Below are positions 1-5,038 of a DNA stretch of 5,038 bases, one piece after another. The translations under genes and the position numbers were made by a program. Below the pieces are notes generated by a model that was not told where the DNA came from, did no database searches, and worked only from the letters and a program-made list of their open reading frames with translations. Origin of the DNA: Leptospira yanagawae serovar Saopaulo str. Sao Paulo = ATCC 700523. GTDB taxonomy: Bacteria > Spirochaetota > Leptospiria > Leptospirales > Leptospiraceae. The stretch is taken from NCBI RefSeq assembly GCF_000332475.2, contig NZ_AOGX02000042.1, forward strand, positions 2,501-7,538, written 5' to 3'. How positions within the stretch are numbered: position 1 is the first letter of the stretch; each line of letters opens with the position of its first letter.

Positions 1-31
1 TATTGCAATGGCTAAGATTAAGTGATCACCA
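1..31. other. Left flank, no feature recognised
   Basis: These 31 bases precede repeat copy 1. They do not match the sequence on the same side of copy 2, which is ankyrin-gene DNA. This mismatch sets the left edge of the repeat at base 32. Nothing else can be said from so short a piece. Confidence 0.5.
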
Positions 32-154
32 ACCACTTAGGAACTTCATAAGAGTTTTACCAATACGAAGTCCCCATATCCAGAAACGATTCCTAATATT
101 CGAGACAGATTCCCCATTATAGGAAGCCAGTGAGCTTAAAGGCGACTAAATTTT
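32..154. repeat. 123-bp direct repeat, copy 1
   Basis: This segment matches 3017-3139 over 123 bases at a constant offset of 2985, with no gaps and two substitutions (59 a versus 3044 t; 133 a versus 3118 g). Similarity stops abruptly on both sides, so the unit has defined edges within what the window shows. Its right edge cuts the 3' end of the membrane-protein gene, which takes its last five codons and stop codon from the repeat. The ends are weakly inverted (a CCACT..GG..CTTC type arm near the left end, its complement near the right), so a long imperfect hairpin is possible. The substitution at 133 breaks the outermost pair in this copy. I see no convincing target-site duplication. It could be a MITE-like element or a fragment of a larger mobile element. 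The repeat itself is certain; its nature is not. Confidence 0.95.
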
Positions 155-480
155 GCCAAAACAGCAAAATTAATATATAGGGTAAACAAAGGTAAAAATC
201 TTTTTTGTATACTTTCAGAGAAAAGTCCAAAACCCAAGATGACACCCAAACCTAGGGGTAGTAGTAACATAAGTTTGCTGAAACCCATGATGGAAATAGA
301 ATCAAAGGAAGGTTGGAAACTAAATTGAATACTAGCTAACAAAGATAAGGCGATAACTAAGGTAAAAAGAACAGTTTGGCGAAAAGTTGCCAAATAACAA
401 ACAAATGAAAATACTAAAATGGAAATGGAACTGTTCCAAATCAGTAAACTAAGATCCGCGCCTTGTCCGTTAAGTATCAT
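136..480 (-). CDS. Multi-spanning membrane protein, truncated at its 3' end by the repeat
   Basis: The reading frame codes for 114 residues. It is strongly hydrophobic with about four predicted membrane helices (roughly residues 11-33, 36-53, 64-85 and 94-110) and short polar links, so it should sit in the inner membrane. I do not recognise the family. The last helix breaks off and the final residues (KFSRL) and the TAA stop lie inside the 123-bp repeat, so the natural C-terminus has been lost and this is probably a broken gene. The ATG at 478-480 is the first start after an in-frame TAG nine bases upstream, but no well-placed ribosome binding site precedes it. The chemotaxis gene ends 119 bases upstream on the same strand with no clear terminator between, so the two may have been co-transcribed. 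A product, if made, would probably be unstable. Confidence 0.6.
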   Translation of the reverse strand: MILNGQGADLSLLIWNSSISILVFSFVCYLATFRQTVLFTLVIALSLLASIQFSFQPSFDSISIMGFSKLMLLLPLGLGVILGFGLFSESIQKRFLPLFTLYINFAVLAKFSRL

Positions 481-599
481 ATCAGTCTATGGATTCCCTA
501 TTTTCTTTCTGCCATTGTGGTTTAGAAAGTCCACCAATTGAGTTTCAATCTTTTCATTTTTTGATTGGATCCATCGGCAAACTTCTAACAAAAGAATCC

Positions 600-2153
600 T
601 CAATTCGTCATCTCTTTCGCCATCGAATCGAGTTTAGAAATGATCCCCCCTGTAGATTTGCTACTTTCCGAAATTTGTTTGGAAATTTGCACAATGTTCG
701 TTGCATACTCAGATATGTTTGCAGTAATTTTTGTTGACTCTTCTGTTGCTACTTTTTGGAAGTTTGTGGAGGTTTCAATGGTCCTACTCGTTTCATAAAT
801 TCGTGTATTTAAGTTGTCAATGGTTTGGATCGCTTTATCAATTTCCACGATTTTAGAACCAACTCCCGTGATTTCACTTTTAATGATACCAATGGATGTG
901 TCTAGTTTTCCCATCATCTCCGAGGACCGGTTGATGAGTTCACTACTTTCTCCAATCAATGAAAGGTTTTCTTTGATGATTTTAGAAATTTCCTTGGAGT
1001 TTTTTGTCGTGGCAAGAGCCAACTTGGAGATTTCTTCTGCAACAACGGCAAAACCTCGTCCATGTTCTCCGGCTCTTGCCGCCTCGATCGCAGCATTCAA
1101 AGATAACAAGTTTACTTTGTCAGCAATGTCATTGATGACAGAGACAAATTCAGAAATTTCCCTACTTTTTTCCTGAAGGATATTGAACTTATCAATGGAA
1201 AGGTGAATGTGTTTTGAAGTGTCGTTTGAATATTCTGTAACCACATCTAAATTTTTATAGATACTACCTGTTCCGGTTTGTACGGTTTCGTTGATGGCTT
1301 TTAAGTCATTCACGGATTGAATTGAAGTTTCCGACTCTTGGTATAAAGATTTTGCAATTTTATTATTGGAATCAGCTTTAGAAGATAATTCTTGTAAAGA
1401 TGTTGAAATTTCAAATAAGGATGATGCTTGGTGTTCTGAAATTTGTTTCAGTTCTTCTGAAATTGTATCTTGGTTCTTAATTTGTTGTTTCATCAAATCA
1501 ATCGTGTTAAGAATGGTTTTGGCCATTTCTAATAGATTGTCCAAAGCTTTCTTTGCTTCTTTTTGTTTTTCTACAGCCAAGTTTAGAAGAATTCTTGTTG
1601 CAGTTGCTCCGACAGTCGCACCAATACCGACCCAAACAAAAATCAAAAACCTTACGATGATATTACTTTTTGGACCACCTGGAATTAATTCAGGTCTTAA
1701 AACAAATAAAACAATTTCGGATGCAATGATTAAGATAAAGTTATAAATGGATGCGTTACGATTGAAATACAATACGCTTAAAACAAAAGAGATATAAAAT
1801 GTTGCAGATAGTTCGGTTGCCCCATAAATTACGTATTGGAATACCAATAAACATAATGTAACACCTGTAATGGAGATATAACTTGAAGCCCAATGTGTTT
1901 TTAATCTAGAAGATAATAAAAAACCAACAATCAATATGGACGTAGCCAAAATAAACTCGATGAAGATACTTTCGTAGGTCAAGTAATCTGAGCCTTTGCC
2001 GGCAATTTTAATGGCAAGTGTTGCCACGTTGGCAAGAGCAAGGATCGAAAGAAATGACAAGAACATTCGTTTGTTGTTTCGTATCATTACTTCCGTGAAA
2101 ATGTCATCGGAAATTGTCATGGCTTTCTTCGGGGAAAAAAATTTAGCAAACAA
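600..2153 (-). CDS. Methyl-accepting chemotaxis protein with six-helix membrane anchor
   Basis: This 517-residue protein is a chemotaxis receptor that would pass signals to the CheA-CheW kinase complex at the inner membrane. Residues 1-28 are cytoplasmic. About six membrane helices follow (roughly 29-50, 60-81, 88-110, 115-130, 134-152, 165-190), joined by short loops. A long helical, coiled-coil signalling domain fills 195-517. Its hairpin tip, about 341-378, carries the family hallmark [20 protein letters not shown] followed by [12 protein letters not shown]. There is no periplasmic ligand domain and no recognisable HAMP domain between the last helix and the coiled coil, so stimulus sensing is probably done by the membrane part itself. 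The C-terminus (KEMTN) lacks the NWETF-type pentapeptide that recruits CheR/CheB in some receptors. The TTG start is chosen because AAGAAGG lies six bases upstream; the next ATG (codon 12) has a poorer site. The gene looks intact. The ligand cannot be inferred. Confidence 0.93.
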   Translation of the reverse strand: MFAKFFSPKKAMTISDDIFTEVMIRNNKRMFLSFLSILALANVATLAIKIAGKGSDYLTYESIFIEFILATSILIVGFLLSSRLKTHWASSYISITGVTLCLLVFQYVIYGATELSATFYISFVLSVLYFNRNASIYNFILIIASEIVLFVLRPELIPGGPKSNIIVRFLIFVWVGIGATVGATATRILLNLAVEKQKEAKKALDNLLEMAKTILNTIDLMKQQIKNQDTISEELKQISEHQASSLFEISTSLQELSSKADSNNKIAKSLYQESETSIQSVNDLKAINETVQTGTGSIYKNLDVVTEYSNDTSKHIHLSIDKFNILQEKSREISEFVSVINDIADKVNLLSLNAAIEAARAGEHGRGFAVVAEEISKLALATTKNSKEISKIIKENLSLIGESSELINRSSEMMGKLDTSIGIIKSEITGVGSKIVEIDKAIQTIDNLNTRIYETSRTIETSTNFQKVATEESTKITANISEYATNIVQISKQISESSKSTGGIISKLDSMAKEMTN

Positions 2154-2159
2154 ACTGTA

Positions 2160-2166
2160 CCTTCTT
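2160..2166 (-). promoter_or_regulatory. Ribosome binding site deciding a TTG start
   Basis: On the minus strand AAGAAGG ends six bases before the TTG at 2151-2153. This is a near-ideal Shine-Dalgarno sequence and spacing. It supports TTG as the start of the chemotaxis gene over the ATG eleven codons later. Confidence 0.7.
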
Positions 2167-2189
2167 GAAAATGGGTATGGGTTTAAGTC

Positions 2190-2217
2190 ATTTTTATCAG
2201 ACGGAATCTTTTGGCAA
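2190..2217 (-). promoter_or_regulatory. Possible sigma-70 type promoter of the chemotaxis gene
   Basis: The minus strand carries TTGCCA (2212-2217, five of six consensus bases) and, 16 bases on, AAAAAT (2190-2195), or TAAAAA with a 15-base spacer. The -10 element is poor. The position is reasonable, between the upstream terminator and the TTG start. I found no good flagellar sigma-28 type match. This is a weak candidate only. Confidence 0.25.
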
Positions 2218-2264
2218 GAAACGTCCTAAAACCCGATAGTTGTTTGGAAACTGGAGATTTTGCT

Positions 2265-2305
2265 AAAAAAAATGCCATTGGCTGCCTTTCCAAAGGGCAA
2301 ACCAA
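2265..2305 (-). terminator. Rho-independent terminator after the ankyrin gene
   Basis: Read on the minus strand, an imperfect stem (TTGG paired with CCAA outside; GCC..TTT paired with AAAGGC inside, with small bulges) is followed after a few bases by a run of eight T at 2265-2272. It lies immediately after the TGA stop of the ankyrin gene (2311-2313). It therefore separates that gene's transcript from the chemotaxis gene, which needs its own promoter. Confidence 0.6.
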
Positions 2306-2310
2306 CCCAA

Positions 2311-3021
2311 TCACTTGCTTCTTTTTTGGATGAGTTCCGCAATTTGTTTGTGGCCATTCACTCTTGCGACACCTATGGGAGAACTGGTTCCTGGGACGTC
2401 CGTTAACGCTCCCCCATTGAGTAAGGCCTCTACCACTTCCATATGCCCCTCGGATGCCGCGGAATACAGGGCCGTGGTTTTATACTCTGTGATTGCATTC
2501 AAGTCTACTTTTTGTTCGATCAGTAATTGAACCATTTTTAAATGACCAGCACTGCTTGCGGTAATGATTGGCGTCCAACCTTGTCGAGATCGAAGTTCTT
2601 TGTTAGCCTTAAATTCTAACAATATTTTTAAAATTTCTAAATAACCTTCATTACATGCTTTGTGGATAGCGGCTCTACCATCGTTTCCTTGCAAATTTGG
2701 ATCGGCAAGATTTTCCAATAAAATCCTTGCGATATCAGCATGGCCTTCTTGTGCCGCTACAAAAATCGGACTATAACCATCAATTGTTCGGAGATTAGGA
2801 TTTGCCTTTTTCCGTAGAAGTGTTGTCACCAATTCCAGATCTCCTTCTTTCACAGCATAGTGTAATGCTGTATAACCTGTTTCATCTTGGATGTCTGGAT
2901 TTGCCCCTCGAGCCAACAGATATTGGACAAATTCTAGATGTCCATTCATCGTAGCAAAGTGAAGAGGGGAAACATTTCCTTTTTCAATGACTTTGTTTGG
3001 ATTTGCACCTAACTCGACCAC
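2311..3021 (-). CDS. Ankyrin-repeat protein, truncated at its 5' end by the repeat
   Basis: The 236 visible residues are almost entirely ankyrin repeats with a 33-residue period, marked by the G-x-[ST]-[PA]-[LI] helix starts near residues 15, 48, 81, 114, 147, 180 and 211, and by recurring GH.E.V..LL and GANPN-type segments. There are seven repeats; the last is short and ends the protein. Ankyrin stacks bind other proteins; no enzymatic domain is present, and the partner cannot be named. The visible start, a GTG at 3019-3021, is not natural: it follows directly on a TAA inside the 123-bp repeat, and the first residues (VELGANPN) are the tail of a further ankyrin repeat whose beginning is gone. 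The original protein was therefore longer and may have carried a signal peptide. A weak GAAG seven to eight bases upstream of the GTG could allow some expression. A terminator follows the stop codon. Confidence 0.88.
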   Translation of the reverse strand: MVELGANPNKVIEKGNVSPLHFATMNGHLEFVQYLLARGANPDIQDETGYTALHYAVKEGDLELVTTLLRKKANPNLRTIDGYSPIFVAAQEGHADIARILLENLADPNLQGNDGRAAIHKACNEGYLEILKILLEFKANKELRSRQGWTPIITASSAGHLKMVQLLIEQKVDLNAITEYKTTALYSAASEGHMEVVEALLNGGALTDVPGTSSPIGVARVNGHKQIAELIQKRSK

Positions 3022-3139
3022 TTAGGAACTTCATAAGAGTTTTTCCAATACGAAGTCCCCATATCCAGAAACGATTCCTAATATTCGAGACAGATTCCCC
3101 ATTATAGGAAGCCAGTGGGCTTAAAGGCGACTAAATTTT
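3017..3139. repeat. 123-bp direct repeat, copy 2
   Basis: This copy has the same orientation as 32-154, with two substitutions in 123 bases. Its left edge cuts the ankyrin gene within the codons of an ankyrin repeat. Its right edge is followed by the non-coding DNA downstream of the transposase, which does not resemble the sequence to the right of copy 1. The ends can pair: CCACT (3018-3022) with AGTGG (3114-3118), GG (3025-3026) with CC (3112-3113), CTTCATAA (3029-3036) with TTAT (3102-3105) and GAAG (3108-3111). This gives 15 pairs around a loop of about 65 bases. The repeat is not simply the end of the neighbouring IS91-type element, because copy 1 has no such element on its right side. 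Confidence 0.95.
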
Positions 3140-3181
3140 CGCGAAAAAATCGAGAAAATGAGACATAATTTTTGCTGAGAC

Positions 3182-3217
3182 AAAAAGAGGCCAAGCCTAT
3201 GGATTTGGCCGCCTTTT
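3182..3217 (-). terminator. Rho-independent terminator after the transposase
   Basis: GGCCAA (3189-3194) pairs with TTGGCC (3205-3210) around a ten-base loop, and AAAAG/CTTTT extend the stem past a small internal loop. On the minus strand the stem is followed by a T-rich run (TCTTTTTG). It sits about 45-75 bases beyond the end of the transposase frame, so it should end that transcript. The flanking A and T runs would let it work in both directions. Confidence 0.65.
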
Positions 3218-3260
3218 GGGGTAAGAGTTGTATCGAAGCGATCGGGAAAACTATGTCCCA

Positions 3261-3506
3261 CTAAAATGCGTCTGGTGGATCTCGAGATCGCTTTTGGTAA
3301 AAATACCCGTCAATCAAGGCGTATTTCTTTTTCAGCTCTTTCTCTTTGTTAGATGCTTGGTAAGAATAAATAACTTTCGATATCATTCCGTTTTTGCAAA
3401 CGGGACAGGCGAGAGGATCCTTTACATCAAACGAAGATTTGATGGCTTCTGCCCAGGTGGATTTTTGAGCTTGGGATTGGAGTTTGATCTTACGCGAAGG
3501 TCTCAC
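3261..3506 (-). pseudogene. IS91-type transposase, C-terminal part in the -1 frame
   Basis: This frame carries the end of the transposase that the longer upstream frame misses. It is listed as 81 residues from a GTG that overlaps the TGA of the upstream frame, but it is open further upstream to 3563. The codons before the GTG read KSVRYYGIY, the conserved segment that should follow the LPNKH motif of the upstream part. Downstream is a cysteine pair (C34 and C37, in DPLACPVCKNG) typical of the C-terminal end of these transposases, then a basic, charged tail. Adding one base to the A run at 3531-3535 joins both parts into a protein of about 469 residues. Independent translation from the GTG is unlikely to give anything useful. 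The join could be a true mutation, a sequencing error or, less likely, recoding. Confidence 0.75.
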
Positions 3507-4669
3507 GTAAATTCCATAATAGCGAACTGATTTTTCGCTCGCACTGAGTACATCGAAGTGTGTTTATTGGGTAAGAAGAATAACATGCGAGCAAGAAATT
3601 CATCGATGGGCATCGTTAGGCTTTGGTACGACTTCTCTTTGGTGATGGATTCGACGTTACTCTTATAACGAAACGTTAGAGTTTGTTTGTTGGTATCCAC
3701 TTTCTGAATCTGGCTATTATGAAAAAGACCAAAGGCTATGTATTGAGCGAAGCGATAAATGGAATCGCTTTCAGCTATGTTGATTTTTTCAAAGTAGACA
3801 TGGAAGCCTCGTGGATAACTTTTCATGAAAAAAGTATATTCTTCCTTACTTAGAATTTTTTTTCTAAGCAAGTATTTACAAACTGTCCTTTGCCAGTCGA
3901 AACGCATGGTTTTATAAGGCATGAAAAATATTTCTTTGATTTCATCGGACGTGGTATTTACTAGGTCTCTCGTTGCGATCGCATGAATATGAGGATTGAA
4001 GTTTAAATGATTGCCAGCTTCGTGAAGTGTACTTAGAATTCCTAGTTTGAAATTTTTATCTGCCTTGCTAGTCGCTCGGAGTCGTTTTGTGTATGTCTTT
4101 GCCGCAAGGCAATTTAGAAACCTAGGATTGACAAGTCTTTGAAATAAAAGTTCATTCAGTCTTCTGGGTAAGGTAAAGACAATGTGGTAATGGGGAAGTT
4201 CGGCACTAAGAATTCTGGAAAGGTGGATAGACCAACCAAATAATTTTTTGCGATAACAGGAGAGACAAAGTCTACTTTTGCAAGAGAAGGGAACAGCAAG
4301 TACAATTTTGCAATCATGGCATTCATTCCAAATAAAGCCGCGATTGAATTTACCGCAGTTGAGAAGTTTTTCAGCTTCTGCCTTTTTCCAGATTGGGATC
4401 TTTCCGAATTTAGTTTCGAATTTTTCCTCATAATTGGAAATAAATGTATCATAATAACTTTTCCAGAGATATTTGAATTCCGATTCGCGGGTAAGGGCAG
4501 GCGTATACGTTCGATTGCCTGATTTGGCAGAGATAAAAATTGGTAACCTCGGAGAGAAGAATGGCTCTCTGAGGAGGAAGGTGCAAAAGAAGAGTAATTT
4601 CCAAAAAAAAGAAAGAAAAACTGCATTTAAATTTCTTTCTGAAAAGTTCCGTTTATCTTCGGTGAGCAT
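3503..4669 (-). pseudogene. IS91-family (HUH, Y2_Tnp-like) transposase, N-terminal and catalytic part
   Basis: The 388 residues contain a zinc-binding region with C105, C117-x2-C120, C130 and C135-x2-C138, then a nickase core with the HUH signature PHIHA (H227, H229). Tyrosines at 305 and 310 (IYRFAQYIAFG) are candidates for the DNA-cleaving residue; IS91 itself uses two tyrosines four apart, ISCR elements one. The enzyme would nick single-stranded DNA and drive rolling-circle transposition. The N-terminal 50 or so residues are hydrophobic and unlike the family, yet ATG 4669 is the only ATG, GTG or TTG in frame before the zinc region, and a TGA lies two codons upstream, so the start may itself be damaged or use a rare codon. 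After LPNKH (366-370) the frame runs through an A5 tract and leaves the family sequence, ending at TGA 3503. The rest continues in the -1 frame, so the gene is probably inactive. Confidence 0.82.
3531..3535 (-). other. A5 tract at the transposase frameshift
   Basis: The minus strand reads GCG AAA AAT CAG here. With six A in place of five, the reading becomes AKKSVRYYGIYV, which joins the two transposase halves at the point where family members carry this motif. This is the simplest site for the one-base loss. The window in which the shift must lie is 3503-3563, set by the TGA of one frame and a TAA of the other. Confidence 0.6.
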
Positions 4670-4716
4670 CTTTCAGAAATATGAGGGTCTTCGTTCTCTT
4701 TGCGAGAGGGATAGAA

Positions 4717-4752
4717 AGGGCGCGTTAGCGGTCGCTTGGCGACCGAAGCCCT
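4717..4752. repeat. GC-rich two-part hairpin upstream of the transposase
   Basis: CGGTCGC (4729-4735) and GCGACCG (4739-4745) form a perfect seven-pair stem with a three-base loop. AGGGC (4717-4721) and GCCCT (4748-4752) add five pairs below an internal loop. It lies about 50 bases upstream of the transposase start codon, and it is much richer in G and C than its surroundings. Structured sites at the ends of rolling-circle elements are common, so it may mark the terminus on the 5' side of the element. It could also be a dispersed intergenic repeat, or act in the transposase leader RNA. Confidence 0.55.
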
Positions 4753-4822
4753 GGATAGCCCGACCCCAAATTCGATCTTCAATTCAGAAATGTTAAAATA
4801 ACCACTTTATTTTCTATTCGGA

Positions 4823-4844
4823 TTTTTGGGGGCTCGCCCAAAAA
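4823..4844. repeat. T5G3/C3A5 palindrome
   Basis: TTTTTGGG (4823-4830) and CCCAAAAA (4837-4844) form an eight-pair stem with loop GGCTCG. On the plus strand the descending arm is A-rich and no T run follows, so it is not a standard plus-strand terminator. On the minus strand it also lacks a following T run. It lies between the transposase leader and the 16S rRNA remnant and could mark an element boundary. Confidence 0.4.
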
Positions 4845-4871
4845 AGAAATTAGCTGTTAGATGGGGTGATT

Positions 4872-4985
4872 TAAAGTGAGACCTCGTGAAGAGGGTGAAG
4901 TTACAAAATCTTTTCCTTAAGCAAATATTCTAGCAATAATAGTTGTGAGAAAGTATCGGAAGGTGCGGCTGGATCTCTTCTTTTT
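4872..4985 (+). pseudogene. Decayed 3' end of 16S rRNA
   Basis: Two blocks match the 3' terminal part of bacterial 16S rRNA, in order. Block 1 (4872-4906) resembles helix 44/45 sequence: TGAGAC-CTCGTGAAG-A-GGGTGAAGT, as I recall leptospiral 16S with one inserted base and single substitutions. Block 2 (4953-4975) matches 23 bases in a row of the 3' terminal sequence, including the universal GGAAGGTGCGGCTGGATC. Between them are about 46 bases that replace the conserved CGTAACAAGGTAGCC; part of this (4941-4955) may be a mutated version of the same stretch. After GGATC the expected ACCTCCTTT is TCTCTTCTTTTT, so the anti-Shine-Dalgarno CCTCC is lost. The piece cannot function in a ribosome. Upstream of 4872 similarity fades. 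The rRNA origin is a strong call; how it arrived here is unknown. Confidence 0.8.
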
Positions 4986-5038
4986 AAATGAAACATAATC
5001 TTTCTGCGAATCCGCAAACGCTACGTTGTATAACTTCG

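Larger units (their letters stand above)
3182..4752 (-). mobile_element. IS91-family insertion sequence, ends uncertain
   Basis: The element is recognised from its transposase, which has the zinc-binding N-terminus and HUH nickase core of the IS91/ISCR group. Such elements move by rolling-circle transposition, have no inverted terminal repeats and usually make no target duplication, so their ends cannot be read from one copy. The span given is a minimum that runs from the terminator downstream of the transposase to the GC-rich hairpin upstream of it. The true ends may lie further out, for example at the repeat on the left or near the rRNA remnant on the right. Confidence 0.5.
4670..5038. other. 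369-bp stretch without a protein gene
   Basis: This region contains the GC-rich hairpin, the AT/GC palindrome and the 16S rRNA remnant described separately. No credible reading frame, tRNA or good promoter pair was seen. Bases 4986-5038, after the rRNA remnant, hold nothing I can name. Confidence 0.6.

Noticed and set aside
28..160. Target-site duplications around the 123-bp repeats
   Set aside because: Flanks of both copies share at most two or three bases, which is not above chance.
150..170. Inverted repeat ATTTTGC/GCAAAAT at the right edge of repeat copy 1
   Set aside because: It is very AT-rich, half repeat and half gene sequence, and absent at copy 2; probably coincidence.
481..599. 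Terminator between the chemotaxis gene and the membrane gene
   Set aside because: Only a weak TGGT/ACCA pairing without a T run was found.
489..737. Plus-strand reading frame overlapping the 3' end of the chemotaxis gene
   Set aside because: It is antisense to a strongly conserved signalling domain, has a Cys/Phe/His-rich composition and no family resemblance. The other plus-strand frames inside this gene are rejected for the same reason.
3528..3540. Programmed -1 frameshift signal in the transposase
   Set aside because: The bases G AAA AAT do not form an X XXY YYZ heptamer and no clear downstream pseudoknot was identified; kept only as an unlikely alternative.
4156..4626. 156-residue minus-strand frame inside the transposase gene
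   Set aside because: It overlaps the zinc-binding and N-terminal part of the transposase in another frame and has no domain pattern of its own.
4717..4760. Integron attC-like site (GTTAGC near a hairpin)
   Set aside because: The core GTTRRRY is not met and there is no matching inverse core at the other end; no integrase is present.
5030..5038. ATAACTTCG at the window end, identical to part of a loxP arm
   Set aside because: Only nine bases match and the spacer and second arm are not in view; nine-base matches arise easily.

Overview
The window looks like spirochaete DNA, most probably Leptospira. It is AT-rich, and three things point that way: a 16S rRNA 3'-end remnant whose bases fit the leptospiral version as I remember it, a chemotaxis receptor with a TTG start behind a good ribosome binding site, and an IS91-type transposase with degenerate surroundings. 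The genus is an inference from pattern recognition; no search was run. All protein genes lie on the minus strand, so they are transcribed from right to left.

Layout from left to right. Bases 1-31 are an unexplained flank. Bases 32-154 are copy 1 of a 123-bp repeat. Bases 136-480 are a membrane-protein gene whose 3' end runs into that repeat and stops there. Bases 600-2153 encode a complete methyl-accepting chemotaxis protein with six predicted membrane helices and no sensor domain. A short intergenic stretch (2154-2310) holds a terminator for the gene to its right and the start signals of the chemotaxis gene. Bases 2311-3021 encode an ankyrin-repeat protein that has lost its 5' end. Bases 3017-3139 are copy 2 of the repeat, in the same orientation and with only two substitutions. 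Then come a terminator hairpin (3182-3217) and an IS91-family HUH transposase split over two frames (3503-4669 and 3261-3506). To its right is a 368-bp stretch without genes. It contains a GC-rich hairpin, an AT/GC palindrome and, at about 4872-4985 on the plus strand, a decayed fragment of the 3' end of 16S rRNA.

The block between the repeats, 155-3016, is the clearest piece of ordinary chromosome: membrane gene, chemotaxis receptor, ankyrin gene. Its outer genes are both cut exactly where the 123-bp repeat begins. The right third is a mobile-element landing zone. Nothing shows the genes acting in one pathway. The chemotaxis receptor is the only gene that looks fully intact and functional.

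The two most unusual signals are the paired 123-bp repeats flush against broken genes, and the 16S rRNA remnant with a destroyed anti-Shine-Dalgarno sequence. I see no CRISPR array, tRNA or intact rRNA.
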